Shown here: positions 13,150-25,739 of the stretch, in pieces
Numbering within the stretch: the first letter of the stretch is position 1
How the letters are laid out: the number at the start of each line of letters is the position of its first letter
NCBI GenBank assembly: GCA_905331475.1
Contig: CAJNYU010001450.1
Location: 1-64,000, forward strand
Length of the DNA stretch: 64,000 nt
Reading direction: 5' to 3'
Source of the DNA: Rotaria socialis
Lineage: Eukaryota > Rotifera > Eurotatoria > Philodinida > Philodinidae
Program-made: the position numbers and the translations under genes
Notes under the pieces: generated by a model
Told to the model about the DNA's origin: nothing
Seen by the model: only the letters and a program-made list of their open reading frames with translations
Databases searched by the model: none

Positions 13150-14991
13150 ATGTCGAACGACGAAGAACAACATGAAACACCACCAGATATTATTAATGAA
13201 GATGATAGTAATTCTAAAGATGATGACTCAATGTTTGTATCAGTGATGTTGCCGAATACAGTCGATGTATCATTAAGTGGTGGCGAAGATAATGATGAAA
13301 ATCCATTTGACGAGCCTACAACAAGAGAAAAAACACCAACTAATACAACAAATACTATCGAATCATCTGTGGATAATGAAAATAAATTGTCTCAACACGA
13401 TAAAGCAACGCCTCATGTTGATAAAAATGAACCAGATTTATTTGGAGAGGAATTTTCGAATGATAATTCATCGCCATTTGGTGATGCACCTCAAACACCG
13501 CCGGTTACTGTACCAAAACAAGAACCAAAGACACCGGTAAAAGAATAAATTTCATATTTTTTCTTCTGCTAACTCATATATAAATTAATTACAGCCAGTA
13601 ACACCATTGAAACAGGATGTTCCCTTGTTTTCAACTGAGTCAAAAGTATATGCAGCAGAACCTGTACGACCAGTGTCAACATTTGAAAGTCAGACTTCAT
13701 TATCAAAGCCAGTAACAACGAGTGTTTTTAGTGATTTATTAACAGAAAGTAAACCAGTACAAAAACGTTCGAATGAATATAATATTGCAATCAGTGTGGG
13801 CAATCCAACAAAAGTCGGAGAAGTAAAATTAACGTTTACACATTTATTTTCTTCCAATTTTAATCTCGTATTATTTCTGTGTAGGGTATGTCATCATATG
13901 TGGTCTATCAAATAAAAACAAAAACAACATTGACAATTTTCAACCAATCAGAATTTTCAGTGAAACGACGTTTTAGTGATTTTCTTGGTTTACATGCTAA
14001 ACTTGTTCATAAGCATGCGCATGTCGGCGTTTTTCTCCCATCACCTCCAGAAAAAGATACTTTATCAATGGCTAAAGTTAAAGTATCGAAAGAAGAAGTC
14101 ATACCCATTGATTTTATTGATCGTCGTCGTGCATTGTTAGAACGTTATTTAAATCGTTTAGTACGACATCCTAAATTACTCGAAGATTCTGATGTAAAAG
14201 ATTTTATTCAATCGGATAAAGAATTACCTAAATCAACAAATACTCAAGCACTAAGTGGTGCCGGTGTTCTACGTGCCTTCAGTACAATATCGAATCAGGT
14301 GACAAAAATTACAACAAAAAAAAGTGAACAAGATGAATGGTTTGATGAAAAACATGTTTTTGTTGAAGAATTACACAAACATTTTAAAAATTTATTTAAT
14401 CAATTAAATTCATTATTTACGCATCGTAAAGAAGCTGTAATAGCATTGAAAACATTTTCAACGACTCTTAATCATCTAGCTACCACTGAAGAACATCCAT
14501 TATTATCTAGTGCATTGATAGAATTAGCTAATCTTAAAGAAAAATTAGAACAGATTCACAATGATCAAACCATAAAAGAATATTCAATTCTAACTGAATT
14601 AATAAAAGAATATATTTCTTTATTAGAAATGGTTCAATTGTCATTTCATGAACGTATTAAAACGCACCAGCAATGGTTAAATGCTGAAGATACATTAAGA
14701 AAGAAACGTGAAACAAAAACTAAATTAGAACAATCAGCAAAATCTGCTGATAAATTACCGCAAGCTGAAAAGGAAATACTTGACTGGGAATCTAAAGTTG
14801 TTCATTGTAAAGAAGATTTCGAAAATATTTCGACAACAATTCGACAAGAAATGGATGTATTCGAACAAATACGAATGGACGATTTTCAAACCGCATTCGA
14901 TGATTATTTAAATGATTTATTAGAACAAGAAAATAAAATTTTACAAATTTGGGAAGCTTATTTACCTGAAGCAAATAAAATTAACCTGTGA
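13150..14991 (+). CDS. SNX1/2: Sorting nexin of the SNX1/SNX2 type (PX-BAR)
   Basis: Three exons, 13150-13536, 13595-13822 and 13885-14991, encode 573 residues (vertebrate SNX1/2 are about 520). Residues 1 to about 185 are acidic, Ser/Thr/Pro-rich and probably disordered, with NPFDEP- and SPFGD-like motifs. A PX phosphoinositide-binding domain follows at about 188-320, with RRFSDFLGL and PSPPEKD, the usual phosphate-contacting blocks. It spans the exon 2/3 junction (VGE|GMSSYVVYQ). A C-terminal helical BAR domain (about 355-565) is rich in Lys/Glu/Gln. Such proteins dimerise, tubulate endosomal membranes and form the membrane coat of the ESCPE-1/retromer recycling route. Because the PX sequence is of the SNX1/2 subgroup, SNX5/6 is unlikely; I cannot separate SNX1 from SNX2 and a single ancestral copy is likely. 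Confidence 0.93.
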
Positions 14992-15684
14992 TTTCCGTTT
15001 TTTTTTCTCCAAACGATAAAATGTGATTATTTTTATTTTTCCATTGTTTCCTTTTATAGTTTAATCTTTTACGTTAATATTTTTGCGTCATTTCATAGAG
15101 CAATATTTTAAGAATGATTACTTCTAATTGATTTTCTTTATAGAAATGAAAACTATTTTTTTTTGATTGATTATATTTTGTATTTTATAAAAAAAAATAT
15201 ATATAAATGATAACTTAATTTGTAGATGAATTCAATTCATTCGTATTATATGAAAGTATGAACAAGCTTTTTGCCTATATAAGGATTTATTTCGAATACA
15301 GTTCGTTATGAACTGACTAACGTTTAATTGAAGTAAATTCAAGTCGTATATTTAAATGAAATTCTTCCTGCAAAGAAAAATACAAATATTATTACTTCGG
15401 AATTCTATGGATGATGAACATTGTGGTAGTAGATGAATAGTATCAAATATACGGCAATTGTCATGGAAGAAGTTGAACGGCAAACTACTATATGGATATA
15501 ATATAGACCTAGTTTTGATTGTTTATTCTTAAGCATTATGTAACAGAATACATAGAGTTGATTATTTATGAGAAAACGCCTTGCGTTGTTTTTTCTTTGT
15601 AAGAAGATAAAAGATAATTTTTAATATAAAGCATGCAAGAATAAAGGAGTATTTGATGCAAACAAGTACTATTCTTTAGACAAT
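14992..15684. other. Sorting nexin to UVSSA spacer
   Basis: About 690 bp with no gene. It consists of AT-rich 3' flank of the sorting nexin and the UVSSA upstream region. A TATTCTTTAG acceptor-like site ends at 15679, only 5 nt before the UVSSA ATG. Confidence 0.5.
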
Positions 15685-18483
15685 ATGAATCAAGTAGTTG
15701 AACAGAATCTATCAAATCTAGTTCAACAGTTAACTACATCCGGTTCGAAAACATTGAACGAAGAGAAAATAAAACAACTTAAACAGATTTGCAAGTAAGC
15801 TATTGATTTATTTGATTCAATAGATGATCGATATTGTGTATATTGGATGAGAATTTTGACAAGATTTCAAATTTACACACGTTTCGCATTGAGAGAATTG
15901 CATTGTTAGAATGTTTTGTACAATTTATATTCTGCGAAAGAGTTTCCGTCGAACCGTCAAGAGACTTTACAATCATTTTATTTCAATTCTGAATGTTAAA
16001 CATCTGAGTTTATCGTAGAATAAGTTATTTCATTGATAAGTTACTATTAAAAGCAAAACTTCTATCGATCGCATTCAGTTCAATCAAGTATAAACTAAAT
16101 TTATACAGTTTCATTTTATTATGTGTTACAATTGACTATGTTTTAATAATTTTGTTTTTCTTTGCAGGCAAACTGAAGTCAACATTGAATACTGTTATCG
16201 TTTATTGATTGCTCAACTTGATAAATATCATTCTGAAATTCGCTTTTCAACAGTTCAAATAATTGATCAACTTTTTAATCGTTCTCAACATTTTCGCACG
16301 CTATTGCTTAATGATTTTAACTGTCTTATTGATAAATGTCTCGGTAATTTCTCAGGAATAAATAAATTCGTCTTGTTTTTCATTAATTAATTATTCAGGA
16401 TTGACTGTTGACAATCAATTACCTCCACCAAATCAAATAGCAAAACTATTAAAACAATTCACAGCCACATGTATTAAAAAATGGCATGAAAAATTTGGTA
16501 CAACTTATAAACTACTTGATGTTAGTTATAATTATTTAAAAAATTGTAAATATTTAAATTTTGATAATGTTGACGAGCCAATCGGTATTACTGCGCAATT
16601 AGAACGTGAGCGCAATGAAGCTAATCAAATTCGTCTGACACAAAAACTTGAAAATGCCACTCAAGAACTGAATGGTATGTTTTTAATTTAAAATAAAATA
16701 TGTTGTTGTTGTTGCTGTTTTTCGATGGTATATTATAGAAACGTCGAACGAAATTTCTTCGTGCATAAACCAAACAGAAAATTGTCTTAGTTTACTGGTA
16801 TCTAGTAATATGAAAACATCGATTTCGACAATACCTACAGAATCAATCGAACAAAGCAATAATAACGATGACGACGACGATGATGATGATGATGATGATA
16901 ATGACGATGATTTTATAGATGTTCCTCTGGGACCAACAAAGAATAACGATCAAGAACTTCTTCAGCTACTTGGTCTTGGAACTGCGGGAAAATTAAATAT
17001 TACAATAGATCTCAATGAACGGTCTAGATCGTCTTCTTTAGTTAATGTTGAAATAACAGATGATAATCGTACATTAGTTGAAAATCTTCATGATCTCTAT
17101 CGACAATTAAATGAGGTTTATTTAAGTAAAATTCAAAACTGGATGAATATTTTTATCAAAGTTCAACAAAATTCCAATGGACAACAAACAGCAATAGCTA
17201 TGAAACGAGCAATTGATTTAAAAAATTCAATTCAATCTTGTTTGAAAATGGTTGAAAACTATCGCCTAGCACCAAAAAAATCGGTACTTCCAAAAAAAAC
17301 AGGTTAATTAAAAATCAATAACTGCGTCTATATATCGATATTTGAAATCTTTTAGCTACGAGACTTGATGTTCAACCTGTAACTCAACGCTCGCCTATTG
17401 AATCGGTATGCATACTTTCTTTTTTTTTCTCGGCTTGATTCTGCTAACAGTCTTGAACAATTTTTTTTCTGGCGTCAGTTCGTTATAAGAAACAATCTAT
17501 TTTAAGAGTTTTCAAGTACACTAATCGATAATACTTGTTTATTTAATTACCGAATTAAACTTTTAAAAAAGGCATTGATCTTCAGTGCACTTCAATTTTA
17601 AAATCTATGCACATTTTCAACAGCAGCTGACTCATTTTTAAGTTAAAAATATATTGATAATTTATTGCCCTGAAGAACCTTCGATACTATTGATTTACTG
17701 AATATTTTTCTAAAACTGAAATCTATTTGATTGTAGAGAACAACACCATTTATCACTGACGATGAAATAAAGTATTTCTTTCATGATGATTCTGAATGTA
17801 TAAAACGTAGTTTCACACAACCTGATGTTCAAAATGCTTTTGTACGTCCTACAGAACGAGATGATGCGTCTGAAGTAAATATATGATAGAATTTTCGAAA
17901 ATTTTATCGTTAAATAATTGTTTAATAGAGTTTAAATTATTCTCTACTGATGCATAAACGTACTTTTGTTCATGAATTGCCTCCTATCAAATGGAAATGT
18001 CGAGCACCACTAGGCAATAGTAAATTGTGTGAGCGCATGGATCGATATAAATGTCCATTTCATGGTCGTATAATTGCTCGCGACGAACAAGGTCAACCCG
18101 TTGACGAAACACTTCGCATTCAAGAACAAGAAAAACTAACAAAAAAACGCACTATTCCTGAATGGCAAGATCCTGAAATGTTAGAAGATATTCGTTTAGC
18201 GACTGGCGTTGATTTAAAAATCAACCAAGGAAATAAAACAAAGAAAAAGAAGAAAAATGAATCTGGTTTAACTGAACTTGGCATTGAAGAAAATACGCCA
18301 CGAAATCGATTAGAAAAAATAATATTCAATCAGTATGAATAATAATTTCATTTGTTTTAATATAAAGTTTTATATTTACATAGATCATCACTTAAGCGTA
18401 TTGGTGCCGCACTGGATCGTGATGAACGACGTCGAAACGAAGAAAAATTTCATCATCAATTTAATTACTCTTTAAATAATTAA
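15685..18483 (+). CDS. UVSSA: UV-stimulated scaffold protein A
   Basis: Eight exons: 15685-15794, 16168-16343, 16399-16674, 16739-17302, 17356-17405, 17737-17874, 17929-18332, 18384-18483, encoding 605 residues (human about 709). The N-terminus (LVQQLTTSG, YRLLIAQL, FSTVQIIDQLFNRS) matches the VHS-like helical domain that contacts stalled RNA polymerase II with CSA. The C-terminal DUF2043 region carries the Cys/His cluster of the putative zinc knuckle (WKCRAPLGNSKLCERMDRYKC followed by PFH), and the end RNEEKFHHQFNYSLNN resembles the conserved UVSSA tail. The protein recruits TFIIH and the deubiquitinase USP7 in transcription-coupled nucleotide excision repair. An Asp-rich run encoded at about 16869-16910 falls in the acidic region that in other animals binds the TFIIH p62 subunit; that role is inferred. 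It ends 48 bp from the convergent kelch gene. Confidence 0.95.
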
Positions 18484-18531
18484 AACATGTACCCTTTTTA
18501 TTTTTTATTTTTGCTTTGTAACTATTGAAAA

Positions 18532-19452
18532 TTAAAGAGGTCCGAGCGTATAAGTATCATTGTACCATCCATTATCATGCCAACCACCAAAGAGCCACAT
18601 ACGACCATTATACAAAACTGCACTGTGCCCTTCACGTGCTGCTGGAGTATTTGAATCTAATTTGATTTGTTTCCATTGATTTGTTTGAAGATTAAGAACA
18701 AATAATTCATTGCTTCGTTGAATACCAACATAACCACCGAACATATAGAGATTTGCACCCGCTAAGATACATGTATGACGGCCACGTTTTGCTGGAATAA
18801 CACGTGAATCATCGCTATATTTTAATTCTGTCCATTCCGATGTACGAAAATCAAATGAATGACAATCATTGAATTTTCCACAACCTAAACCACACACAAG
18901 ATATAAACGATCGTTATATATGTGTGCACCACCATATGAACTACGACGTGGTGGTGGATTTCGTTGATTGACAACTGACCATTGGTTGGTTTTAAATGAA
19001 AAACGATACATATCGTTAAATTTATTATCACCAATACCGCCAAATAAGTACATAGAATTCTGATAGATAGCAACTGAATGTGCGCTACGTGCACGCGGTG
19101 GATTTTCACAGGGAATAACTTCCCATTCATTTCGATCAAATATATATCGATACATATCATTTAATTTACCTGATGAATCCCAGCCACCAAAAATATACAT
19201 CATATTTTGATGTACACAAGCACTATGTTTACATCGTTTCGATGGAACTTTCGATTCATCCATCGGTTTTATTTCAGTCCAAGTGTGAGATTCAAAATCA
19301 AATTTAAATAAATCATTACAACGATATTCACCTAGACCTCCAAATATATACATAGAACCATTATAAATCACAGCACTATGTCCGCTTCGGGCTTGTGGTG
19401 GATTATTGTTTACTTCAATTCGAGACCAAACAAGATATTCATTGGCTGCCAT
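18532..19452 (-). CDS. Kelch-repeat beta-propeller protein, intronless
   Basis: This single 306-residue exon consists almost wholly of six kelch motifs, spaced about 50 residues. Each has the hallmark Gly-Gly (YIFGG, YIFGG, YLFGG, YLVCG, YMFGG, WLFGG), an upstream R(S/G)xH(S/T) element and a downstream W. The fourth has Cys-Gly in place of Gly-Gly. Six motifs should close one propeller. There is no BTB, F-box or Rab-binding segment, so it differs from KLHL adaptors and resembles stand-alone propellers (such as the LZTR1 and tea1/Rab9-effector propeller halves), which act as protein-binding platforms. The partner cannot be inferred. The ATG at 19452 is preceded by an acceptor-like TTATTTCTAG 12 nt upstream. 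Its 3' end must overlap or nearly overlap that of UVSSA. Confidence 0.9.
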   Translation of the reverse strand: MAANEYLVWSRIEVNNNPPQARSGHSAVIYNGSMYIFGGLGEYRCNDLFKFDFESHTWTEIKPMDESKVPSKRCKHSACVHQNMMYIFGGWDSSGKLNDMYRYIFDRNEWEVIPCENPPRARSAHSVAIYQNSMYLFGGIGDNKFNDMYRFSFKTNQWSVVNQRNPPPRRSSYGGAHIYNDRLYLVCGLGCGKFNDCHSFDFRTSEWTELKYSDDSRVIPAKRGRHTCILAGANLYMFGGYVGIQRSNELFVLNLQTNQWKQIKLDSNTPAAREGHSAVLYNGRMWLFGGWHDNGWYNDTYTLGPL

Positions 19453-19762
19453 AACTTTTTCTTACTAGAAATAATTCTCTTTTTTTACTTCGTTTCGTAC
19501 TTCTTTTATTCTCGATTCACAATGATTCATATAACCATTCTGAGTGCTTTATTGTGCAAGAATATGAGAAACAACAAAAAAACAACACGTCTTGGTCAGT
19601 ACGATTATTCATATAAATCTCTTCATTCTTTTATTTATTCATTCGTTAGCAAAAGCAATCGGACGGATGCTGCAATGTAAATCACTGCTTATATATATAT
19701 TATTTTTTTTTCTGTTACAATAAGGCATTCATCCTAAATAACTATGTTTTTGCGCATTCAAG

Positions 19763-21976
19763 TCAATAACCGTTTTCATCATCCAATGATTTACTTCGTA
19801 TGTACGAAAATGAATTATGATTGTCACCCGTAATTAATGACTAAAAAAAAAGAAAGAAAGAAAACAAATGGTTAGAAAAAAATTCCTAGGGAAAATATCT
19901 TTACCATATTTTCTTCTCTTGCTGGTGGGTTTCGTAAAAATAACAACAAGGGTGCATAGCATAAACATATAAATGAAATAATATAAAGCATAGCACGAAA
20001 ACCAAATGCATGTACGATGAATCCACTCAACGCTGGGCCTAGCATATCAATTGAAAATTATAAAAATTTTACTTGTAAAAGCAATTTAATTCTATACCTA
20101 TTGCATAACCCAGACAGAATGCAACATCGGCAATAGCATACACGCTACCATAAACAGATGAATGACGTATATCCACAAGATAACCCATCGAAGGCATCAT
20201 TGATGAATCAACCATACCAATAGCAAAGCCTAGGAGACCATTAGGAATAATTAAGCCATAGATGCTTGTAGCCATTGGTACACCAGTTAACGCAATTGAA
20301 ATAAGAATCAAGCCAATCATACAACATAGCCAACTAAATGTGAAGGTAAATTTTTTGAACAAAATGATTTCTAAAACTTTACCGGCCCATTTTGTGAGCC
20401 ATTGGTCCGAAGACATTTGTACCGATTAGATACGAAATAGATGCAGGTAAAAATGCTGCCCCTAGGAGTTTATTGCAATAAAGAAGTTTTTCGATTAAAT
20501 AAACTATCGAACCTTGTTGAAATTCGGTTGCCCTCATTGTTGTCATCATCCATATAGGTAACGATGGCTCCATCATAGCAATACCAATATTACCAAATGA
20601 GATTGCACCTAAAATTTTTCAAGCAATAAATTTTAGAAAAATATATCTTTTTTTAAATTTTTTGTATTATGAACCAGCAGCGAGAAGAATATATGGATCT
20701 TTGATAAGTGTTTTTAATGAAGCACCTTCAATAGGTACACTAGTTACACCTGGTTTCAAAACCGTTAATTGCAATACTACCGATAGAAAATATAGTATTT
20801 AAATAAAGTCATCGGAAAAACATTTATTTTTACATCCATCAAATAAACCTAATGTCGCGAGAACTAAAAATGGTGATGCTTTTCCTACATATTCATACAT
20901 AAATCCTCCAAATGGTGGTCCAACTATGAAAAAAAATAAAAAGTAATCATGAAATATTTATCATTATAAAGTATTCATAATTTACTTAGCACACCAAGTG
21001 CTAATCCACCTAAGGCAGTACCCATTGCTTTGCCACGCTCTTCGTCTTCCGGATATCGATCAGCCAACATACCTAGGCCTATAGAAATCGGCATAAATAA
21101 TCTACCGATACTTTTGTTTTACCTGATACACTTGAGCAAGATGATCCTATTCCTTGTATAGATCGAGCAATGAATAGAAGAACAAAACTATTACTAAAAG
21201 AAAATACTAAAAGAAAAATATTAGCCATTTTTCTCATTATCGAAATCTGTAATAATGCATGTAGATATTGGCACATACTCAGCGTCGATATAAACATAAT
21301 AGCGAAACCCGAAAACATTGGAATGCTATAACCAACGCTAAAATAAATAAAACGAAATAAATATGCCGTAAAACTATTTTCAGTTTTCTTTTACCGATTT
21401 GTTAATGGACCTACAAATGGATTTGTTAATAATTGAACAAAAGCTTTTGATGCAAACATGATACCAACCCATTGATTTTCCTAAAAAAATACCCAGATCT
21501 TCTATATATATATATATATGTATTCCTATTATTTCTGGTTAGTTTTACTTTTTCTAAAATTGTTCTTCGCTCTTGACTTTCAATATCAGTTCTATTTATT
21601 GCCCAATCTAACGTCCAATTGCAATGTGTTCGAAGTAGAAGACGAAATTTAGTAGGATTTCGAACGAAATAATTTCTTCGTTCTATTATTTCACTGTTTG
21701 AACAATTTTTTGCTAACAAGCTATACGTATCATTGCTCGATATTTTTGGCTGTTGAAGACGATAAAGATAATCAGGAACAATCGGAACTTTAATTTTGAA
21801 GAAAGACAAGCAATAGAAATAACATTTCAATAAAAAAGTGGTTTTAACTTACCGACGGTCGTTAAAAGCATATTATCAAGAAATAAAGCGACAAACACAA
21901 TGAATAAAATAAGTACACGTGATGATCGCCATTTTTGCCAGAAGTCTTTCATCGATTGAAGATTGAGATGGTTCAT
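19763..21976 (-). CDS. SLC18A1/2: Vesicular monoamine transporter
   Basis: Thirteen exons (minus strand): 21976-21853, 21787-21549, 21480-21395, 21337-21279, 21206-21123, 21078-20986, 20923-20834, 20776-20675, 20608-20513, 20461-20383, 20333-20098, 20038-19905, 19840-19763, encoding 499 residues (human VMAT2 is 514). TM1 contains [14 protein letters not shown] with the essential Asp, followed by [10 protein letters not shown] large lumenal loop follows, as in the family. [39 protein letters not shown] and [19 protein letters not shown] are VMAT rather than VAChT versions of these blocks. It exchanges vesicular protons for cytosolic monoamines. An upstream in-frame ATG at 22255 would add 93 residues without family similarity, so I chose 21976. 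The neighbouring TRPC and Kv genes are also neuronal in type. Confidence 0.95.
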
Positions 21977-22255
21977 TTTTGTTTTAATTTTAAGTAAAGA
22001 AAAAAAATCATCATAATGAACCATGAGTCCGATTGATGACGCCTCGGTTGCTTTTTCTTTTTTTAATATACTATAATACTTGATCATGAAAGTAGAAACA
22101 AAAGCTTTTAGAATAACAGAAAATATTTTCAAGTACATTTTTTTAGATAGATCAAGAGTGGGAATGGAAAAAGAAACGGAAAATAGAAAATCCCTATTGA
22201 TGAGTGTTTTGTTAGAAGCTTCGCCTTTTTTTTCTTGCCATTGGTAGGTGGACAT

Positions 22256-22722
22256 TGAGTATAACTATAAATCTCTTCCAAGTTATAGTCGATAAGCAGT
22301 AGTGCTCTTTCTTCTTTTCATTTCCCTGCCCAAAATGTCATTTAGTGTGTTTATCGATATAATCGCTTGTCTTTGTTCTTTTAGATATTCATGAGCCACA
22401 ATGATTATACATTACATTCAATCATTCTTTTGTTTCTGTCTCTGATTATGAATTTATGAACTCTCATTACAAAACAAAAAATATATATCAAATACCAACC
22501 TTCCAATAACACCAGTCAAAGGAAATCTAAACGAGTTCACTGGGAAAGTTCCAAATAAATTAAATTTTGTTCGCTATGATATGCAGTATTAGTAGACAAA
22601 GACGTTAATGAACGTCATTGCTTTTTGATAATAGAAAATAGGCAAAGAGAAGCGAAGAAAGAAAAAAAGTAGCCAGTAAATTTTTTCTTTTCTTTTTCCC
22701 TAAGATTAAACGGAGACCATGA

Positions 22723-22755
<33 letters not shown>

Positions 22756-23149
22756 AAAGGCAATCGTTACAAAAGCATATGCTCAACATCCTTCTCTGAA
22801 GAAGAGAGAAACAAGTGATTGATAGTTTTTGTTCATACTAAAAATCTGTTTTCTAATCACGATGTTCGTCAGAAGAAAATAAATGATTTAAATTAACAAA
22901 TCGCAGAATGTCTTTCTTCTCTTTTTTTCCTCTTGAAATCCGGTCACTAATATGTGTATCGAATCACTGATACATCAAGCAAATAATCATGAGAACTCCC
23001 ATGAGAACTTTCTTTAATTAGCATATGATCAAAAATCAGTTGCTTTCAAAATGACATTGATGATACATAATGACATGCAAGAAAAGCAAGATTAATAAAT
23101 AAAATCGAATTTTTTTTCATTAACTACAATCGAAAAGAACGATACATCA
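22256..23149. other. Spacer upstream of the VMAT gene, with (AC)n microsatellite
   Basis: No gene is seen. A pure (CA)n run of about 14 units lies at roughly 22725-22753. The region should hold the VMAT promoter and the 3' flank of the 8-TM gene. Confidence 0.55.
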
Positions 23150-24362
23150 TTATGTACAACATAGAGAAGAACTAATTATTATTGTCAGGAAATGAACAAG
23201 AATACTTGTACCACCACAAATAAATGTGATAATAAGCAATGGCATTAAAATCGTAGCATTTGCTTTTGATAATAAATCATATTCATATTTAGACTATTGA
23301 AAGAAAATAAAGTTTTAAAAATAATTTTATGAGATCAGATAACTTACCCAATATGTTACATATGCTATATGAGCGATTTGCACTATTGTTAATATATAGA
23401 ACGTAGTCCATACTATTCCATTACGAGATTTATTCTTACTCTAAATAATAATAATTTTATTATTTTCAAAAAAAAACCAAAAAACGAGTAAAAATCATTT
23501 CGTCACCATAAGTTTTCCCATTAAAAACCATAGAAAAATAAGCGGAATTCCAATGAATAGTACAAGTAATTGGTTTCGATCGAAATCTGCTTGACTACGA
23601 ATGTTTAGCGTCAAGAGAGAGATCTACAAAGTAAAACAATACAGGTAATTTTTATCTTGCTATGCTTTCAAATATCAACATACAATTAACATTGCATCGA
23701 AGTTTAGAAACCAAGAAAATATTGCTGCTCGAGAGCAAATAGTTTCCTTTTTAGTGTTCATTCTATATGAATAAGTTATAATACCCGTCCACGGTACTAA
23801 CATAATGAACATAATCAATGCAAAACCTAATCGAAGCTAGGAAGTAAAAGGAAAAAAACTGATCTAATCAACCACAGTAATTATTTTCTTACAGTAACCA
23901 CAGTAAAATCATTTTTAGGATAGGAATTATGATGATCAAACAAAAATCGAATATAAAAGTGTATACCAGTGTATGCCAATAGAAGAATAATAGTCAAAGT
24001 TGTTAAAAGTCCATCGGATATACCTGAAGGAAGAAATTCAATTTTTCCTTCTTTTTACATATGCGCTTCATAGAACGTACGACAAAATAAAGCTGTTGCA
24101 ATCATAGTAACAATGATACATCCTAAGAAAATACTTGCAGAAAAACATTTTATTTAACATTGAGCAAACCTGAATGAACAAGAAATAAAAGATATATAGC
24201 GAATTCATTATTGTCTCGTTCCATATTTCGAATTTGTTCAAGTGTAAGTAGAATAATTGGAATCATTGTTAAAATTCCTACTAAAGCGTAAAACCATCTT
24301 TGTAAAATAAATTTTTTATTCTTAAGTTTTTGTTGTTGCTCTACGGGAACTTTATAACTCAT
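23150..24362 (-). CDS. Unrecognised eight-span membrane protein
   Basis: Seven exons (minus strand): 24362-24170, 24122-24081, 24023-23893, 23836-23684, 23623-23507, 23440-23348, 23293-23150, encoding 290 residues. The splice phases agree and the frame stays open, so the gene is real. About eight hydrophobic segments of 18-24 residues fill nearly the whole chain, separated by short loops, with a longer polar loop (FDHHNSYPKND) after the third. There is no signal peptide and no motif I can name. The spacing does not match GPR137/TPRA-type proteins that I considered. A transport, channel or receptor-like role is possible, but nothing decides it. An in-frame ATG at 24446 would add 28 residues; I prefer 24362 (MSYKVPVEQQ) because it starts just before the first span. 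Confidence 0.75.
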
Positions 24363-25739
24363 ATTAATTATTATTGTTGTTGAAATCAAAATACAATAAC
24401 AATACACAACTTCCTTTTGATTTAATGATAGCGAGTTCGTGTACAAATTTATCCTTTCGCTTTATCTTTATTCATACGAGGTACGTGTCATTCAATATAG
24501 GATCTATATAACGACGTGTTTAATGGATGAAACAAAAATATTTCTTTCAATGACAAATGTTTACTAAACCGCACAACTTTCTTTCGATAATATGAAAAAT
24601 ATAATCGCGTAGTTTTACTAGATACGCACCTTGTAAATGACAAAACATACGTCGCGTACATCAATGAAAGCAGGTTAAATGTCATTGTACTATTTTACTT
24701 TACTTTTAAAGCTTTGCTCTTGTTGTAGACATTTGTTCTATGAGAAAAAACTATTAGAATAATTATCTAACCAAAATAAAATCTCCTCTTTACAGGGACG
24801 GCACGAACGGGGAGGGGGTTCCTCCCCCCAACTTTGGAAATTTTTGTTTCAATTTTACTCCGATTTGAAGAAAATAGAAGAGATTTTTATTGATTTACTC
24901 CGATTTTTGAAAAAAAACCTCCCGTTTTCAAGTAACCCCCCTATATTTTTGTTGCTTCGCGCCGTCCCTGCCTCTTTATAGTTTATCATGACGTGTATTT
25001 CATATAATTTCAACAGTGACAGGTAACATATTTTTGCAGTCGATCGTACCGCTAGTATGAATCTTTTTCAAGGTAGCGTTTGAAAAACAGAATTTTCTCA
25101 TGTACTCGTCATATTAGATCTTACTAAAAATATCTATTTTTATTTTCTAAAAACGCTTACAATTTCTGTTTCAAGTCAAATCAAAGAGAGAAGTAATTTT
25201 GATGAAATCAAAGCATTCTAAATTCAATGCCTATTCCATTTAAAATAAGACCATTTCCAGTAGGCTTATTTTATTTGTCTTCTTCAAGCCAACAAAATAC
25301 CAAAATGTATTGTTCTAACTACTAATAATAACTTGTATTTAAGTACATCAAGTGCTTGTACTCCATGGAAGTTTCAATTTAGAGCAGATTTGCATTTGTT
25401 TTTCTGATGATTCATAAGCTATTTCGAATAGCAATCAGGTTCTCGTACAACGCTTACGAGTACTATTAACAATAGAAAATAAGTACACCGTCAAATTAGA
25501 AATATAATTGGTATTCAGAAAGTTTTTTTCTTTCGATAAAATCTGTTCATATATCATTTACGTAGGTAGTGATTCATCGGAAACATTTTACAGGCCTATA
25601 TTTTGAAGGAAGAGAAGACTATTGAATCATAATAGTAATGAATGAAATAGATCATTTATTTTGAAAATAAAACAAACTCGTAAGCATAAAATACCAAGGC
25701 GAAAAAATTTAAAAACTATTGTAAATCTACATGAAAATG
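24363..25739. other. Spacer with a hAT-type MITE
   Basis: Apart from the 178-bp miniature element at 24793-24970 I see no gene. Further right is AT-rich sequence leading to the 3' end of the TRPC gene. Confidence 0.5.
24793..24970. mobile_element. hAT-type MITE with perfect 8-bp target duplication
   Basis: The 178-bp element starts CAGGGACGGCACGAA and ends TTCGCGCCGTCCCTG, a 15-bp terminal inverted repeat with one mismatch. It is flanked by an identical 8-bp duplication CCTCTTTA (24785-24792 and 24971-24978). An 8-bp duplication plus a CAGGG start is diagnostic of the hAT superfamily. The interior has GC-rich blocks (GGGGAGGGGG, CCTCCCCCC) and a repeated TTTACTCCGATTT. There is no coding capacity. 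The exact duplication implies fairly recent insertion. Confidence 0.95.

Noticed and set aside
21977-22255. 93-residue N-terminal extension of the VMAT
   Set aside because: It contains no VMAT-like sequence, and the family starts shortly before TM1; the inner ATG is preferred.
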